This document shows, one piece after another, positions 52,670 to 62,029 of a stretch of DNA of 64,000 nucleotides. The notes under the pieces are model-generated. The model made no database searches. It was not told the DNA's origin and saw only the letters and a list, made by a program, of their open reading frames with translations. The DNA comes from Tropicimonas_B omnivorans (GTDB lineage Bacteria > Pseudomonadota > Alphaproteobacteria > Rhodobacterales > Rhodobacteraceae). The DNA lies in assembly GCF_031846565.1 (NCBI RefSeq), contig NZ_JAVRHL010000003.1:124001-188000 (forward strand), read 5' to 3'. Each line of letters begins with the position of its first letter. Position 1 is the stretch's first letter. Both the position numbers and the translations under genes were made by a program.

Positions 52670-53233
52670 ATGCCGAAAATCAACGGCAATGAAATTCGTC
52701 CGGGTAACATACTTGAACATGATGGCGGTTTGTGGGCCGCCGTGAAGGTCGACCACGTGAAGCCGGGCAAGGGCGGCGCGTTCGCCCAGGTCGAGATGAG
52801 GAACCTCCGGAACGGCTCCAAGCTCAACGAGCGCTTTCGGTCGGCCGACAAGGTCGAGCGGGTGCGTCTGGAGCAGAAGGATCAGCAATTCCTCTACGAG
52901 AGCGATGGCATGCTGGTCTTCATGGATACCGAGACCTACGAGCAGATCGAGCTTCCCGCGGAGATCCTCGGCGACCGGCGCCCGTTCCTGCAGGACGGCA
53001 TGACGATCCAGATCGAGTACCACGAGAGCGAGGCCCTGAGTGCGTCGCTGCCCCAGAAGGTCACCTGCAAGGTCGTCGAGACCGAGCCGGTGGTGAAGGG
53101 TCAGACGGCGGCGAACAGCTTCAAGCCGGCGATCCTCGACAATGGCGTGAAGGTCATGGTGCCCCCCTTCGTCGGTCAGGACGAGGACATCGTGGTGAAC
53201 ACCGAGACCATGGACTACTCCGAGCGCGCCTGA
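52670..53233 (+). CDS. efp: Translation elongation factor P
   Basis: It rescues ribosomes stalled at polyproline. The 187-residue protein has an N-terminal KOW-like domain and two OB domains (VKVMVPPFVGQDEDIVVNTETMDYSERA at the end). The modified lysine position is K34 in HVKPGKGGAFAQVEM. Several polyproline or PE-rich proteins in the window (TolA, the PopZ-like protein, tolC) are plausible clients. Start at ATG 52670; MPKINGNEIRPGNI is canonical. Confidence 0.96.
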   Translation: MPKINGNEIRPGNILEHDGGLWAAVKVDHVKPGKGGAFAQVEMRNLRNGSKLNERFRSADKVERVRLEQKDQQFLYESDGMLVFMDTETYEQIELPAEILGDRRPFLQDGMTIQIEYHESEALSASLPQKVTCKVVETEPVVKGQTAANSFKPAILDNGVKVMVPPFVGQDEDIVVNTETMDYSERA

Positions 53234-53263
53234 CCTTGGGGTCATGACGTGAAGGTTGCTGGC

Positions 53264-53294
53264 GGCGCGCCTTGGGAGCTGATCCCGGCGCGCC
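53264..53294 (+). terminator. Hairpin downstream of efp
   Basis: GGCGCGCC (53264-53271) pairs with GGCGCGCC (53287-53294), with a TT bulge and a GGGA/TCCC inner stem, about 30 bases after the efp stop. A pyrimidine-rich GTCTCTCTTTC follows. Confidence 0.45.
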
Positions 53295-53402
53295 GTCTCT
53301 CTTTCAGGGGTCTGAACTGGCCCTGCCGGAGGCGGTCCGCGCGAAGCGGCGCAGCGCACCCGTCGTGCCCTGGCGCAGCTTTCGTGGCGCGCGGCCTTGC
53401 CG

Positions 53403-54167
53403 TCAGTCCCTCGGCAGGGCCCTGATGCGCGCCCCGCCCGCTTCCATCTCTGGCCCGATGCGGTCGTGCCGGAGATAGGCCAGCCCGCGGGAGCCTGCGA
53501 CCGTGTGGAGGGTTCCAGCCGGCTTGCCGCCCGAGGTGATCGGCGTGCCGGGCTCCGCGTCCCCCTCGACCTCGACCTGCACCAGACCTTTCTTCAGTTC
53601 GGTCTTGTGCCGCATCCGCGCCGTGACCTCCTGGCCGACATAGCAGCCCTTGCGGAAGTCGACCCCGCCGATATCGGCGAAGCGGTGCTCGAGGATATAG
53701 CTTTCGTTGGGCACCAGCTCGACGCAGCTTTCGGGGATCGCCGCCTCCACGCGCAGACTGTCCCAATCCGTTCCGGACGCCTCGCCCGGCGTCGCCGAAA
53801 TCATGCGCCACCCGAGGGACGGGTCCCGCGGGTCCGCGAACGCCCCCTCTGGCGCCTCTCCAAGCCCGCGCAGGACGTAGAGCTCCGTCTCCTCGATCTG
53901 CACCTTCGCGCGCAGGCGGTACATGGCCAGACGCTTGCCGAGGTCCGCGGCCAGCGGCTCCGCGACGTCGAGCAGGATCCGCTCGACGTCTTGGATCAGG
54001 AAGAAATCGGCGAGGTACTTGCCCTGTGGCGTCAGGAGGGCGGTGTAGATCGGCCCCTCGGATAGCTTTTTGACGTCGGTCGTCACGAGGCCCTGCAGGA
54101 AGTCGGCGGCATCGGCGCCGCCGATGGCCAGAACCTTGCGTCCGGGCGCGGTCTCTTTGACGGTCAT
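53403..54167 (-). CDS. ygfZ: Folate-binding protein YgfZ (GcvT-like)
   Basis: A 254-residue tetrahydrofolate-binding protein of the GcvT fold, which helps maturation of certain iron-sulfur enzymes. The family signature KGCYVGQEVTARM, with its conserved Cys, is near residue 175; DAADFLQGLVTTDVKKL is also characteristic. GAGGGGAAAGACG precedes the ATG at 54165-54167. It diverges from the glycosyltransferase with an 81-base gap. Confidence 0.9.
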   Translation of the reverse strand: MTVKETAPGRKVLAIGGADAADFLQGLVTTDVKKLSEGPIYTALLTPQGKYLADFFLIQDVERILLDVAEPLAADLGKRLAMYRLRAKVQIEETELYVLRGLGEAPEGAFADPRDPSLGWRMISATPGEASGTDWDSLRVEAAIPESCVELVPNESYILEHRFADIGGVDFRKGCYVGQEVTARMRHKTELKKGLVQVEVEGDAEPGTPITSGGKPAGTLHTVAGSRGLAYLRHDRIGPEMEAGGARIRALPRD

Positions 54168-54248
54168 CGTCTTTCCCCTCTGCTGATCTGCCCGATATAG
54201 GGGAGGCACCGCCCGGTCGAAAGCGGCCTCCCCTCAGATGGACCACCC

Positions 54249-54983
54249 ATGCCAGCACCGATCACCGTCATCGTGCCGACGCTCAATGCCGAAGCGGTTC
54301 TTCCGAAGGCGCTGGAACGCCTCATGGAGGGCTTGAAGGAGGGGTTGATCCGGGAACTCATCGTCACGGACGGCGGCTCCTCGGACGCGACGCTCGCGAT
54401 CGCCGACGCTGCGGGAGCGGAGATCGTGACGGGGGCTGCGGGGCGGGGCGGCCAGGTGGCCCGAGCGATCCGCGAGGCGCGGGGGGAGTGGATCCTCGTC
54501 CTCCATGCCGATACGTGGCTGCAGCCCGGCTGGCCCGAGGCGGTGCGGTCCGCCCTCGAGCGCCCCGCTGCCGCCCACGTCTTCCGCCTCGCTTTCCGGT
54601 CTGACAGCGCCGGCGCGGCCTGGACGGCGGGGTGGGCCAATCTTCGCAGCCGCTGGGTCGGACTGCCCTACGGCGATCAGGGGCTTCTGATCGCGCGCGA
54701 CCTTCTGGACGGGGTGGGCGGCTATCCGGACCTGCCTCTGATGGAGGATGTTGCGCTTGCGCGGTCCCTCAGGGGGCGCATCCGCCTCATGCCCGCCACC
54801 GCGACGACCTCGGCCGAGCGCTACGAGGCGAATGGCTGGGCGGGGCAGGGGGTGCGGAACCTCCTGAGGCTCGGCCGCTATCTGTGCGGCGCCGATCCAG
54901 CGCGGCTCCGGGCGGATTATGCCGCGCCGGTCTCCTCGTCTGCGTCCTCAGCGTCGCCGGACGAGTCCGAATTGCGGAACTGA
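54249..54983 (+). CDS. Family 2 glycosyltransferase (TIGR04283-like)
   Basis: A 244-residue GT2 enzyme. ITVIVPTLNAEAVLPKALERLM begins the fold; TDGGSSDATLAIAD and LHADTWLQPGW (the DxD-like site) follow; YGDQGLLIARDLLDGVGGYPDLPLMEDVALARSL matches the subfamily called rSAM/selenodomain-associated transferase 2. The substrate is unknown. Its last 67 bases overlap the convergent ABC exporter gene, an unusual arrangement in a genome with otherwise short overlaps. The C-terminal tail (SSSASSASPDESELRN) is low complexity and could be an extension into the neighbour. Confidence 0.78.
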   Translation: MPAPITVIVPTLNAEAVLPKALERLMEGLKEGLIRELIVTDGGSSDATLAIADAAGAEIVTGAAGRGGQVARAIREARGEWILVLHADTWLQPGWPEAVRSALERPAAAHVFRLAFRSDSAGAAWTAGWANLRSRWVGLPYGDQGLLIARDLLDGVGGYPDLPLMEDVALARSLRGRIRLMPATATTSAERYEANGWAGQGVRNLLRLGRYLCGADPARLRADYAAPVSSSASSASPDESELRN

Positions 54984-56734
54984 AGGCGGTAGAGTTCTGC
55001 GTAGCGCCCGTCCTGCACCAGAAGCTCGTCATGGGTGCCTTCCTCGACCACGCGGCCGCCATCCATGACCACGATGCGGTCGGCGTTGCGAATGGTGGAG
55101 AGCCGGTGGGCGATGACGATCGTGGTGCGGCCCTCCGCAAGGCGGTCGAGCGCGGCCTGCACCACGGCCTCGGAGCGCATGTCGAGGGCGCTGGTCGCCT
55201 CGTCGAGAAGCAGGATCGGACGGTCCCGGAGAAGCGCGCGGGCAATGGCGACGCGCTGGCGCTGACCGCCCGAGAGATTGCCGCCGCGCGGGCCGGCGGG
55301 GCTGTCGAGGCCATCGGCGAGGTTGTCCACGAAATCGGTGATATGCGCCGCTTCCATAACCTCCCGCAGCCGCTCTTCGGAGACGTCGGTGCGGCCGAGC
55401 AGGATGTTCTCCCGCAGCGACTCGTCAAAGAGGAGCGCATCCTGGCTCACCATCGAGAACTGGGAGCGCAGGTTCGCCAGATCGAGATCGCGAATATTCG
55501 TGCCGGCCAGCGTGACCTCGCCGCCATCGGTCTCCACGAGCCGGGTGAGCACGTTGAAGACCGTGGACTTGCCGGCGCCGGATGCGCCCACGAGGGCCGT
55601 CGTCTCGCTAGATCTCGCGACGAAGCTCGCCTTGCGCAGGACCGGCAGGTCGCCATAGGCCAGTTCCACGTCCCTCAGTTCGATATCGCCGAGCGCCTCG
55701 GGCATCTCTTTGGGGGACCGGCTCATGACGAGATTGGGCTGGGTATCGAAGACGGCCTTGATCCGGTCCATGCTGACCGCCGTTGCCTGGAACGTGCCCG
55801 AAACCGCGCCGAGACGGCGGATCGGGTCGAAGGCGAGGGCCATTGCGGCGAAGAAGGACATGAACTCGCCGACCGTCTTGTCGCCGTTGATGATCTCGGA
55901 GCCGCCGAAGAGCAGCACTGCGCAGAAGCCGAGGCCTGACATCAGGTCGATCATCGCCGGGATCAGAGCCTTGGCGATGGACGCGCGGACCTCGCTGTTG
56001 ATCCGCCGGTCGGCGAGCGCGCGGTAGCGGTCGGACTGGTAGGTCTCCAGCTCGTTCAGCTTGACGGGCGCGATGCCGTGGAACACCTCGTTCAGGCGCG
56101 TGGACATGTCCGACGCGATCTGCCGGTTTTCCCGGGTGACGGTGCGGACGAGCTTCTGGATCAGGAGCGACGGCAGGACGAGGAAGGGCGTGCCGACGAG
56201 CGCGATCAGCGTCCATTTCCAGTCGATCACCATGACGACCGTCAAAAGCGAGATGAGGCTGACGATGTCGCGTCCGACGCCGGTGATGACCACGTTCGCC
56301 ACCGACTTGATGGAGCCGGTATCGCCCTTCATCCGTTCCATCAGGGCGCCGGGCGGATTGGCGGAGTGGAAGAGCGTGTCCAGCATCATCAGGTGCCGCA
56401 GCAGGTCGTGCTGGACGTTGAAGACGATCTGGTTCGAGGCGCGCGTGATGATGATGCGCTGGCCGAGATTCATCGCCGCACGGACCACGAAGATGCCGAA
56501 GATCACCCCGGCGACCCAGTAGAGCGCGTCGTAGTTGCCGGAGATGAAGACGTTGTCGAACATCGGCTTCATCATGTAGCTGAGGAGGCCCAGCATGGAC
56601 CCCTCGACCGACATCAGGATGCCGGCGATGATGATGACCCAGAGGAAGCGACGGACATAGCTCGTCCACGCCCAGGCGAAGAGGCGACGCTGATCCTTGA
56701 ATGACAGGTCCGGGCGGTCGTCGAGCTTGCTCAT
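54917..56734 (-). CDS. MsbA-like ABC exporter (fused membrane and ATPase domains)
   Basis: A 605-residue half transporter that works as a dimer. Residues 1-320 contain six spans; the ATPase has Walker A GASGAGKST (383-391), NLSGGQ (486-491) and ILLLDEATS (507-515), then HRLSTI. It is closest in layout to MsbA-type lipid A/phospholipid flippases, but the substrate is inferred. The start (ATG 56732-56734) overlaps the phosphatase stop as ATGA. The C-terminal tail (SSGDAEDADEETGAA) is acidic and overlaps the convergent glycosyltransferase. Confidence 0.85.
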   Translation of the reverse strand: MSKLDDRPDLSFKDQRRLFAWAWTSYVRRFLWVIIIAGILMSVEGSMLGLLSYMMKPMFDNVFISGNYDALYWVAGVIFGIFVVRAAMNLGQRIIITRASNQIVFNVQHDLLRHLMMLDTLFHSANPPGALMERMKGDTGSIKSVANVVITGVGRDIVSLISLLTVVMVIDWKWTLIALVGTPFLVLPSLLIQKLVRTVTRENRQIASDMSTRLNEVFHGIAPVKLNELETYQSDRYRALADRRINSEVRASIAKALIPAMIDLMSGLGFCAVLLFGGSEIINGDKTVGEFMSFFAAMALAFDPIRRLGAVSGTFQATAVSMDRIKAVFDTQPNLVMSRSPKEMPEALGDIELRDVELAYGDLPVLRKASFVARSSETTALVGASGAGKSTVFNVLTRLVETDGGEVTLAGTNIRDLDLANLRSQFSMVSQDALLFDESLRENILLGRTDVSEERLREVMEAAHITDFVDNLADGLDSPAGPRGGNLSGGQRQRVAIARALLRDRPILLLDEATSALDMRSEAVVQAALDRLAEGRTTIVIAHRLSTIRNADRIVVMDGGRVVEEGTHDELLVQDGRYAELYRLQFRNSDSSGDAEDADEETGAA

Positions 56735-57447
56735 GCGCTGCGTGCCCGCCTGAAGCGGGGCCTCTCGTTGAAACTGGCCTCGATCGCCTTCGGATCGTAC
56801 TCGGTGCGGAACCACTCTTCGAGGCCGATGGGAGCTTCGGCGTTGCGGTCTTCATACACGTCGAGGATGTGATCGACGATGCCGGTGCGCGTCCATTTCA
56901 GGTGCAGGTAGCGCAGCGACAGGTGGCTGCGGGCCTCCTCGAGCGGGATGCCCTCCACGATCACGCGGTAGAGCACGGCGGCGAAGCCCGCCCGGTCCGC
57001 ACCGGACTTGCAATGCAGCAGGAACGGCTTGTCGATGCTCTTCAGCGTGTCGACGAGCTTGAGGATTTCCCGCCGCTTGGCGGCCTTGCGGGCGTAGATC
57101 TTGGCCGTGACGAGCCGGAGGCCGAGTGCGTCGCAGGCCTCCTTCTCGAACAGCCACGGCGAATACCTGTCCTCGCCGCGAAGGTTCAGAATCGTCGTGA
57201 TCCCCATCTCCCTGTAGCGCCTGAGGCGCGCGGGGCCGGGATGGTTCGAGCGGTAGACGCCCTCGGCGACCTTGTCGAAATTGGTCCAGGGCAGGCGGAG
57301 GGCCGCGTGGTCCATCAGGTGGAAATGGACGAGCGCCTGGCGCCGTTTGGCCGGTGTCGAGATGTCGTCGCCGAACGAATTCCGGACGCGTCTCTCGATC
57401 CGCTTAAGCCACGTCGCGACGCGCTGCACCATCTCGTCCTTCGTCAA
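56731..57447 (-). CDS. Dual-specificity-type phosphatase with HCx5R motif
   Basis: A 238-residue cysteine phosphatase. The active-site loop HCKSGADRAG (H145, C146, R152) is the HCx5R signature with a PTEN/PTPMT-like Lys after the Cys; the general acid may be in the LRGEDRYSPW region. No membrane span is seen. It is translationally coupled to the downstream MsbA-like exporter (ATGA), hinting at a lipid or envelope phosphosubstrate. Protein-tyrosine phosphatase activity is the alternative. Confidence 0.78.
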   Translation of the reverse strand: MTKDEMVQRVATWLKRIERRVRNSFGDDISTPAKRRQALVHFHLMDHAALRLPWTNFDKVAEGVYRSNHPGPARLRRYREMGITTILNLRGEDRYSPWLFEKEACDALGLRLVTAKIYARKAAKRREILKLVDTLKSIDKPFLLHCKSGADRAGFAAVLYRVIVEGIPLEEARSHLSLRYLHLKWTRTGIVDHILDVYEDRNAEAPIGLEEWFRTEYDPKAIEASFNERPRFRRARSA

Positions 57448-57618
57448 TCGTCCCGGCGTGCGGGGCAGGAAAGCAACGCCCTCACCCCGCGGGTCCGCCC
57501 GGCTCTATCGCATGGCGCGGGGCAGGGGCAAGCGCGGCCCACATTGACCGGCGCGAAGCGGCGGCCTAACGCGTTGAGTGCGGGGCGCGATGAGCGCCGC
57601 TTCGAGACAAGGCTTCCC

Positions 57619-58821
57619 ATGACCCTTTCCAACGGTATCCGCTACCTCGCCACGCCCGGCCCCTCCGTCATGCCCGAGGAGGTCCTGCGCGCCATGCACC
57701 GCAGCGCGCCCAACATCTATTTCGGCCCGCTGCACGATCTGGTGGACGGGCTGATCCCCGATCTGAAGCGCATCGCGCGGACGAGCGGCGATGTCGCGAT
57801 CTATACCGCCAACGGCCACGGTATCTGGGAAGGGGCGCTGTGCAACGTTTGCCGCCGGGGGGACAGGATCCTCGCGCTGTCCACCGGGCGGTTCACGGAG
57901 CATTGGTCCGAGGTCGGCGCACGGCTCGGGCTGATCCCCGAGCTGATCGATTTCGGACGGCGGGACAGCCTCGATCCGTCCCGCATCGAAGAGGCGCTGA
58001 AAGCCGATGCCGCCCATCAGATCCGCGCCGTGATCGTATGCCACGTCGATACCTCCACGGGCGTGCGCAACGATATCGCGCCCATCCGGGAGATCCTGGA
58101 CCGTCTGGAGCACCCGGCGCTCCTGATGGTCGACACGATGGCCTCGCTCGCCTGCGACAGGGTTGAGATGGACGGCTGGGGCGCCGACGTTCTTCTGGCG
58201 GGCTGCCAGAAGGGCCTGATGACGCCGCCGGGCCTCGCCTTCATCTGGTTCAACGAGAAGGCCTCGGCGGCGCGCGAGCGCTCCGACATGGCGACGCCCT
58301 ACTGGGACTGGGTGCCGCGCACCCGGCCGCAGGGCTTCTACCAGTACTTCTTCGGCACCGCGCCGACGCACCATCTCTACGGGCTCCGCACCGCGGTCGA
58401 CATGATCCTCGAGGAGGGGCTGGAGGCCGTCTGGCGGCGGCACGAGATCCTCGCTTCCGCGATCTGGGCCGCGGTGGAGACCTGGGGTGAGGGCGGCGCG
58501 ATGGAACTCAACATCCCGCAGGCGCACCTGCGCAGTCACGCCGTCACCGCCGTGCGCCTGCCGGGGGGCGGAAAGCGTCTTCAGGACTGGCTCGAGGCGA
58601 ATGTCGGCCTGACCCTCGGCATGGCGCTCCAGATCGGCGGTCCCGACGATCCCCGCTCCGAGGGTCATTTCCGCATCGGCCACATGGGTCACGTCAACGC
58701 GCAGATGATCATGGGCGTTCTGGGCAGCATCGAGGCGGGGCTGGAGGCGCTCGGCATCCCGCGGGGCGAGGGCGCGGTGGCTGCGGCCGCAAAGGTGATC
58801 GCGGAGGGGGCGGCCGGCTGA
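57619..58821 (+). CDS. Class V aminotransferase (serine/alanine-glyoxylate type)
   Basis: A 400-residue PLP enzyme. ATPGPSVMPEEVLRAM at the start, YTANGHGIWEGALCNV, VCHVDTSTGV and VDTMASLACDRVEMDGWGADVLLAGCQKGLMTPPG, with the PLP lysine at K198, are characteristic. Serine-glyoxylate and alanine-glyoxylate aminotransferases, used in photorespiration-like or serine-cycle metabolism, are the likely activities. The ATG at 57619 is chosen; the ORF from 56701 is a false extension. Confidence 0.85.
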   Translation: MTLSNGIRYLATPGPSVMPEEVLRAMHRSAPNIYFGPLHDLVDGLIPDLKRIARTSGDVAIYTANGHGIWEGALCNVCRRGDRILALSTGRFTEHWSEVGARLGLIPELIDFGRRDSLDPSRIEEALKADAAHQIRAVIVCHVDTSTGVRNDIAPIREILDRLEHPALLMVDTMASLACDRVEMDGWGADVLLAGCQKGLMTPPGLAFIWFNEKASAARERSDMATPYWDWVPRTRPQGFYQYFFGTAPTHHLYGLRTAVDMILEEGLEAVWRRHEILASAIWAAVETWGEGGAMELNIPQAHLRSHAVTAVRLPGGGKRLQDWLEANVGLTLGMALQIGGPDDPRSEGHFRIGHMGHVNAQMIMGVLGSIEAGLEALGIPRGEGAVAAAAKVIAEGAAG

Positions 58822-58855
58822 GCCGGCGACAGGGCAGGACGCCCCCCTCCCCGGG

Positions 58856-59965
58856 CTAACCCTTCCGCGCCTCCGAGAGCGCGACCGGAAGGGCGTCTGC
58901 GAAGACGTCCAGCACCTCGTCCGGCGCCGTCGAGACGCGGATGCACCGGTCCTGCGGGGCACGGAAGGGCATCCGGACGAAGACGTCCTGAGCCGCGAGC
59001 GCCTGTACCAGCCGCCGGGAGAAGGCGCCGTCCTCCCTGCAATCGACGGCGACGAAGTTGGTGGCCGAGGGCAGGGCGAGGAGGCCGTTATCTGTCGCGA
59101 TCCGGCCGATGCGCTCCCGCGCGGACTCGACCTGACCGATCACGCGCGCGAGGTGCGCCTCGTCCCCGAGGGCGGCCAGCGCGGCGGCCTGCGAGATCCT
59201 CGGGATTCCGAAATGGTCCCGCACCTTGTCGAAGGCCCGGATGATGTCCGGCGGGGCGATGGCATAGCCGACCCTGAGCCCGGCGAGACCGTAGGCCTTG
59301 GAGAATGTCCGCAGGCGAATGAGGCGGCGGTCGGTGGTATCGAGGGGAAGGCTCTGCCCGCCGGGGGCGAACTCCGCATATGCCTCGTCCAGCACCAGAA
59401 GGGCGTCCTTCGGCAACGCGTCCAGCATCCGCGCGATGGTCTCCGGCTCGTGCCACGTGCCCATCGGGTTGTCCGGGTTGGCGTGATAGACAAGCCGTGC
59501 GCCGGTTTCCGCGGCTTTCGCGACGAGCGCTTCCGGGTCCTCGAAATCGTCCCGGTAGGGCACAGTCTCCAGCCGGCCGCCATGGGCCGCGACGTGGTAG
59601 GCGAAGGTCGGGTAGGCGCCGTCCGAGGTGACCACCGCGGATCCGTCCGAGGCGAAGAGGCGCACGAGGTCGTTGAGGATGCCGTCGATCCCGGCGCCGA
59701 TGGCGATGGCCTCGGCCTCGATCCCCAGCTTGGCTGAAAGCGCGATCCTGAGATCCCAGCTCGCACTGTCGCCGTACATCCAGACGTCCGTCGCGGCGTC
59801 CTGCATGGCCGCCACCGCGGCGGGCGAGGGGCCGAAGCCGCTTTCGTTGGCACCGATCCGTGCGGCGAAGGGTCGGCCTCTCTGGCGCTCCTGCACCTCG
59901 GCGCCGACGAAGGGCACGGTCTCTGGCAGGGAACGGGCGAGGGCGGTCAATCTGGGATCACTCAT
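58856..59965 (-). CDS. hisC: Histidinol-phosphate aminotransferase-like class I/II PLP enzyme
   Basis: A 369-residue fold-type I aminotransferase. HANPDNPMGTWH (163-174), LDEAYAEFAP and FSKAYGLAGLRVGYAI (PLP lysine K223) place it in the HisC family. It lies 50 kb from the other his genes in the window, as is often true for hisC; a second hisC paralogue acting on other substrates cannot be excluded. It converges on the aminotransferase gene. Confidence 0.83.
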   Translation of the reverse strand: MSDPRLTALARSLPETVPFVGAEVQERQRGRPFAARIGANESGFGPSPAAVAAMQDAATDVWMYGDSASWDLRIALSAKLGIEAEAIAIGAGIDGILNDLVRLFASDGSAVVTSDGAYPTFAYHVAAHGGRLETVPYRDDFEDPEALVAKAAETGARLVYHANPDNPMGTWHEPETIARMLDALPKDALLVLDEAYAEFAPGGQSLPLDTTDRRLIRLRTFSKAYGLAGLRVGYAIAPPDIIRAFDKVRDHFGIPRISQAAALAALGDEAHLARVIGQVESARERIGRIATDNGLLALPSATNFVAVDCREDGAFSRRLVQALAAQDVFVRMPFRAPQDRCIRVSTAPDEVLDVFADALPVALSEARKG

Positions 59966-60197
59966 GGGACGGAAGACTTGCCCGCAAGGAGGCGGGGCGG
60001 CAAGCGTGTTTCGAGATGGACGGGCGGGAGAGGCGGAGCGGGAGGCGAGGACGGTGCCACGCTGTTTCGCCCCCGGCACCCCCCTCCTTTCCCCTCCTTC
60101 GGCGGAACCGCGCTTCCTTGTCGCGCCTCGCGCCCATCGCCTTGCTCACGGAACGGAGAGCGTTACCCTCCCGCGCGACCGACCGGAGAGCCGTGAC

Positions 60198-60959
60198 ATG
60201 CCCGAAACCCCCGACTTCCTCGAAACCGCCCAGGGCCGCCGCCTTGCCTATCGCAGGATTGAGGGGACGGGCCCGTGGATCGTGTTTCTCGGCGGGCTTC
60301 GCTCCGACATGGAGGGCACGAAGGCGCTCCATCTCGAGGCTTGGGCGAAGCGGGAGAGGCGCGCCTTCCTGCGGTTCGACTATTCGGGCCACGGCGCCAG
60401 CTCCGGCACCTTCGAGGAGGGCGCGATCGGGGACTGGGCGGAGGACACCGCCGCGATGCTGGAGACGCTTCCGGGCGATATCGTCCTCGTCGGCTCCTCC
60501 ATGGGCGGCTGGCAGGCGCTCCTCGCCGCGCGGGCCATGCCGGGCCGGGTCCGGGGCCTGGTCACGATCGCCGCGGCCCCCGATTTCACCGAGGACGGCT
60601 ACGCCGCATCGTTCACCCCCGCCGAACGCTCGAAGCTGGAGCGGGAGGGCCGCATCGCGCGTCCCTCCGAGTACGGCGAGGACATGATCATCACCCGCCG
60701 CCTGATCGAGGATGGCCGGAGCCACCTCGTCCTGCGCACGCCGCTCTCGCTGCCGATGCCGGTCCGGATGCTGCAGGGCACGGCGGACGATGCCGTCGAG
60801 GTGTCCGTGGCGACGCGCCTTCTGGACCACGCGGAGGGCCCCGACATGCGCCTGACGCTCGTGAAGGATGCGGATCACCGCATGTCGTCCCCCGCCGAAC
60901 TGGCGCTGATCGAACAGGCGCTCCGCGAGGTCCTCGTTGCTGCGGAGGGGGCGGAATGA
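60198..60959 (+). CDS. Alpha/beta hydrolase (serine), soluble
   Basis: A 253-residue alpha/beta hydrolase. Oxyanion-side IVFLGGLRSDMEG, nucleophile elbow VGSSMGGWQA (S101), Asp in LQGTADDAVE and His in KDADHRMSS form a plausible triad. No signal peptide. Substrate unknown; it could be a carboxylesterase or palmitoyl-thioesterase-like enzyme. Its stop overlaps the next hydrolase gene's start by ATGA, so the two hydrolases are probably made together. Confidence 0.82.
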   Translation: MPETPDFLETAQGRRLAYRRIEGTGPWIVFLGGLRSDMEGTKALHLEAWAKRERRAFLRFDYSGHGASSGTFEEGAIGDWAEDTAAMLETLPGDIVLVGSSMGGWQALLAARAMPGRVRGLVTIAAAPDFTEDGYAASFTPAERSKLEREGRIARPSEYGEDMIITRRLIEDGRSHLVLRTPLSLPMPVRMLQGTADDAVEVSVATRLLDHAEGPDMRLTLVKDADHRMSSPAELALIEQALREVLVAAEGAE

Positions 60960-61939
60960 GAGCCGCCATGTGGGTGCTCGGCCTTCTCTGCGCGGCGGTC
61001 CTGATCTTCGGTCTCGCCTGGGGCCTCGGGCCCCGCGAACCGGTGCGCGTAGTTTCGCAAGTCGATGCCGGGGACGTGCCGGAGACCAACCTCAGCCGCT
61101 GGCTCGACGAGCGGGAGGACGAAACGCCCGACCTGCGCGACGACGCCCGCAAGGAGGTCGTATGGCATGGCGAGGAGGGCCACGCGACGGTTCTGTCCGT
61201 GGTCTACCTGCACGGCTTTTCCGCCAGCCCGGCGGAATTGCGCCCGGTTCCCGATCTGGTCGCGGCGGAGCTGAAGGCGAACCTCTTCCTGATGCGCTTC
61301 AAGGGTCACGGCCGGGACGGCGCCGCGATGGCCGAGGCGAGTGTCGGAGACTACGTGGATGACGTGGCGGAGGCGCTTATCGTCGGGCGGCGCCTCGGCG
61401 AGCGCGTCCTCGTCCTTGCGACGTCGACGGGCGGCGCTGCGCTCACGCTCGCGCTCTCTGCAAACCCGGATCTGCGCCGGGACCTCCACGGCGTCGTGAT
61501 GATGTCTCCGAACTTCAGGATGAAGGCGACGGGATCGGCGCTTCTGACATGGCCGTTCGCGCGGAGCTTCGTGCCCGTCCTGCTTGGCGACAGCCGCGGC
61601 TTCGACCCCCAAAGCGAGTCCCATGCGTCCCATTGGACCGAGAGCTATCCCAGCCGCGCCCTCATGCCGATGGCCGCGCTCGTCAAGGCGGCGCGGGAGG
61701 CGGATGTGTCGGGGATCGAGGCGCCCGCGCTTTTCCTCGTCTCGCCCACCGATACCGTCGTCTCCTCCGAGGCCACGCGGGAGGTGTCGCTGCGCTGGGG
61801 CGGGGCCGCGACCTTCGAAAGCTGGCATCTGAAGCCGGGGGACGACCCGGACGGCCACGTCCTCGGCGGCCGTATCCTCAGTCCGGGTTCGACGGACGCC
61901 CTCGCGGCCCGCATCGACGCCTTCGCCGGCAGCGTCTGA
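60956..61939 (+). CDS. Membrane-anchored or exported alpha/beta hydrolase
   Basis: A 327-residue alpha/beta hydrolase with an N-terminal hydrophobic segment (about residues 3-24) that is either a signal peptide or anchor. Motifs: VVYLHGFSASPAEL, nucleophile elbow LATSTGGAAL (S157), Asp in VSPTDTVVS and His near DPDGHVLGG. The elbow ATSTGG resembles carboxylesterases of the Est30 kind. Coupled to the upstream soluble hydrolase. Confidence 0.8.
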   Translation: MRAAMWVLGLLCAAVLIFGLAWGLGPREPVRVVSQVDAGDVPETNLSRWLDEREDETPDLRDDARKEVVWHGEEGHATVLSVVYLHGFSASPAELRPVPDLVAAELKANLFLMRFKGHGRDGAAMAEASVGDYVDDVAEALIVGRRLGERVLVLATSTGGAALTLALSANPDLRRDLHGVVMMSPNFRMKATGSALLTWPFARSFVPVLLGDSRGFDPQSESHASHWTESYPSRALMPMAALVKAAREADVSGIEAPALFLVSPTDTVVSSEATREVSLRWGGAATFESWHLKPGDDPDGHVLGGRILSPGSTDALAARIDAFAGSV

Positions 61940-62029
61940 CGGCCCGGACCCGGAACCGCCGCCGTGTCGTTGGTCCCCCGAAGAGAGGGGCCGAGCGCCC
62001 CGTTCCAGCCGAACGCCAGGGGGCGCGAC

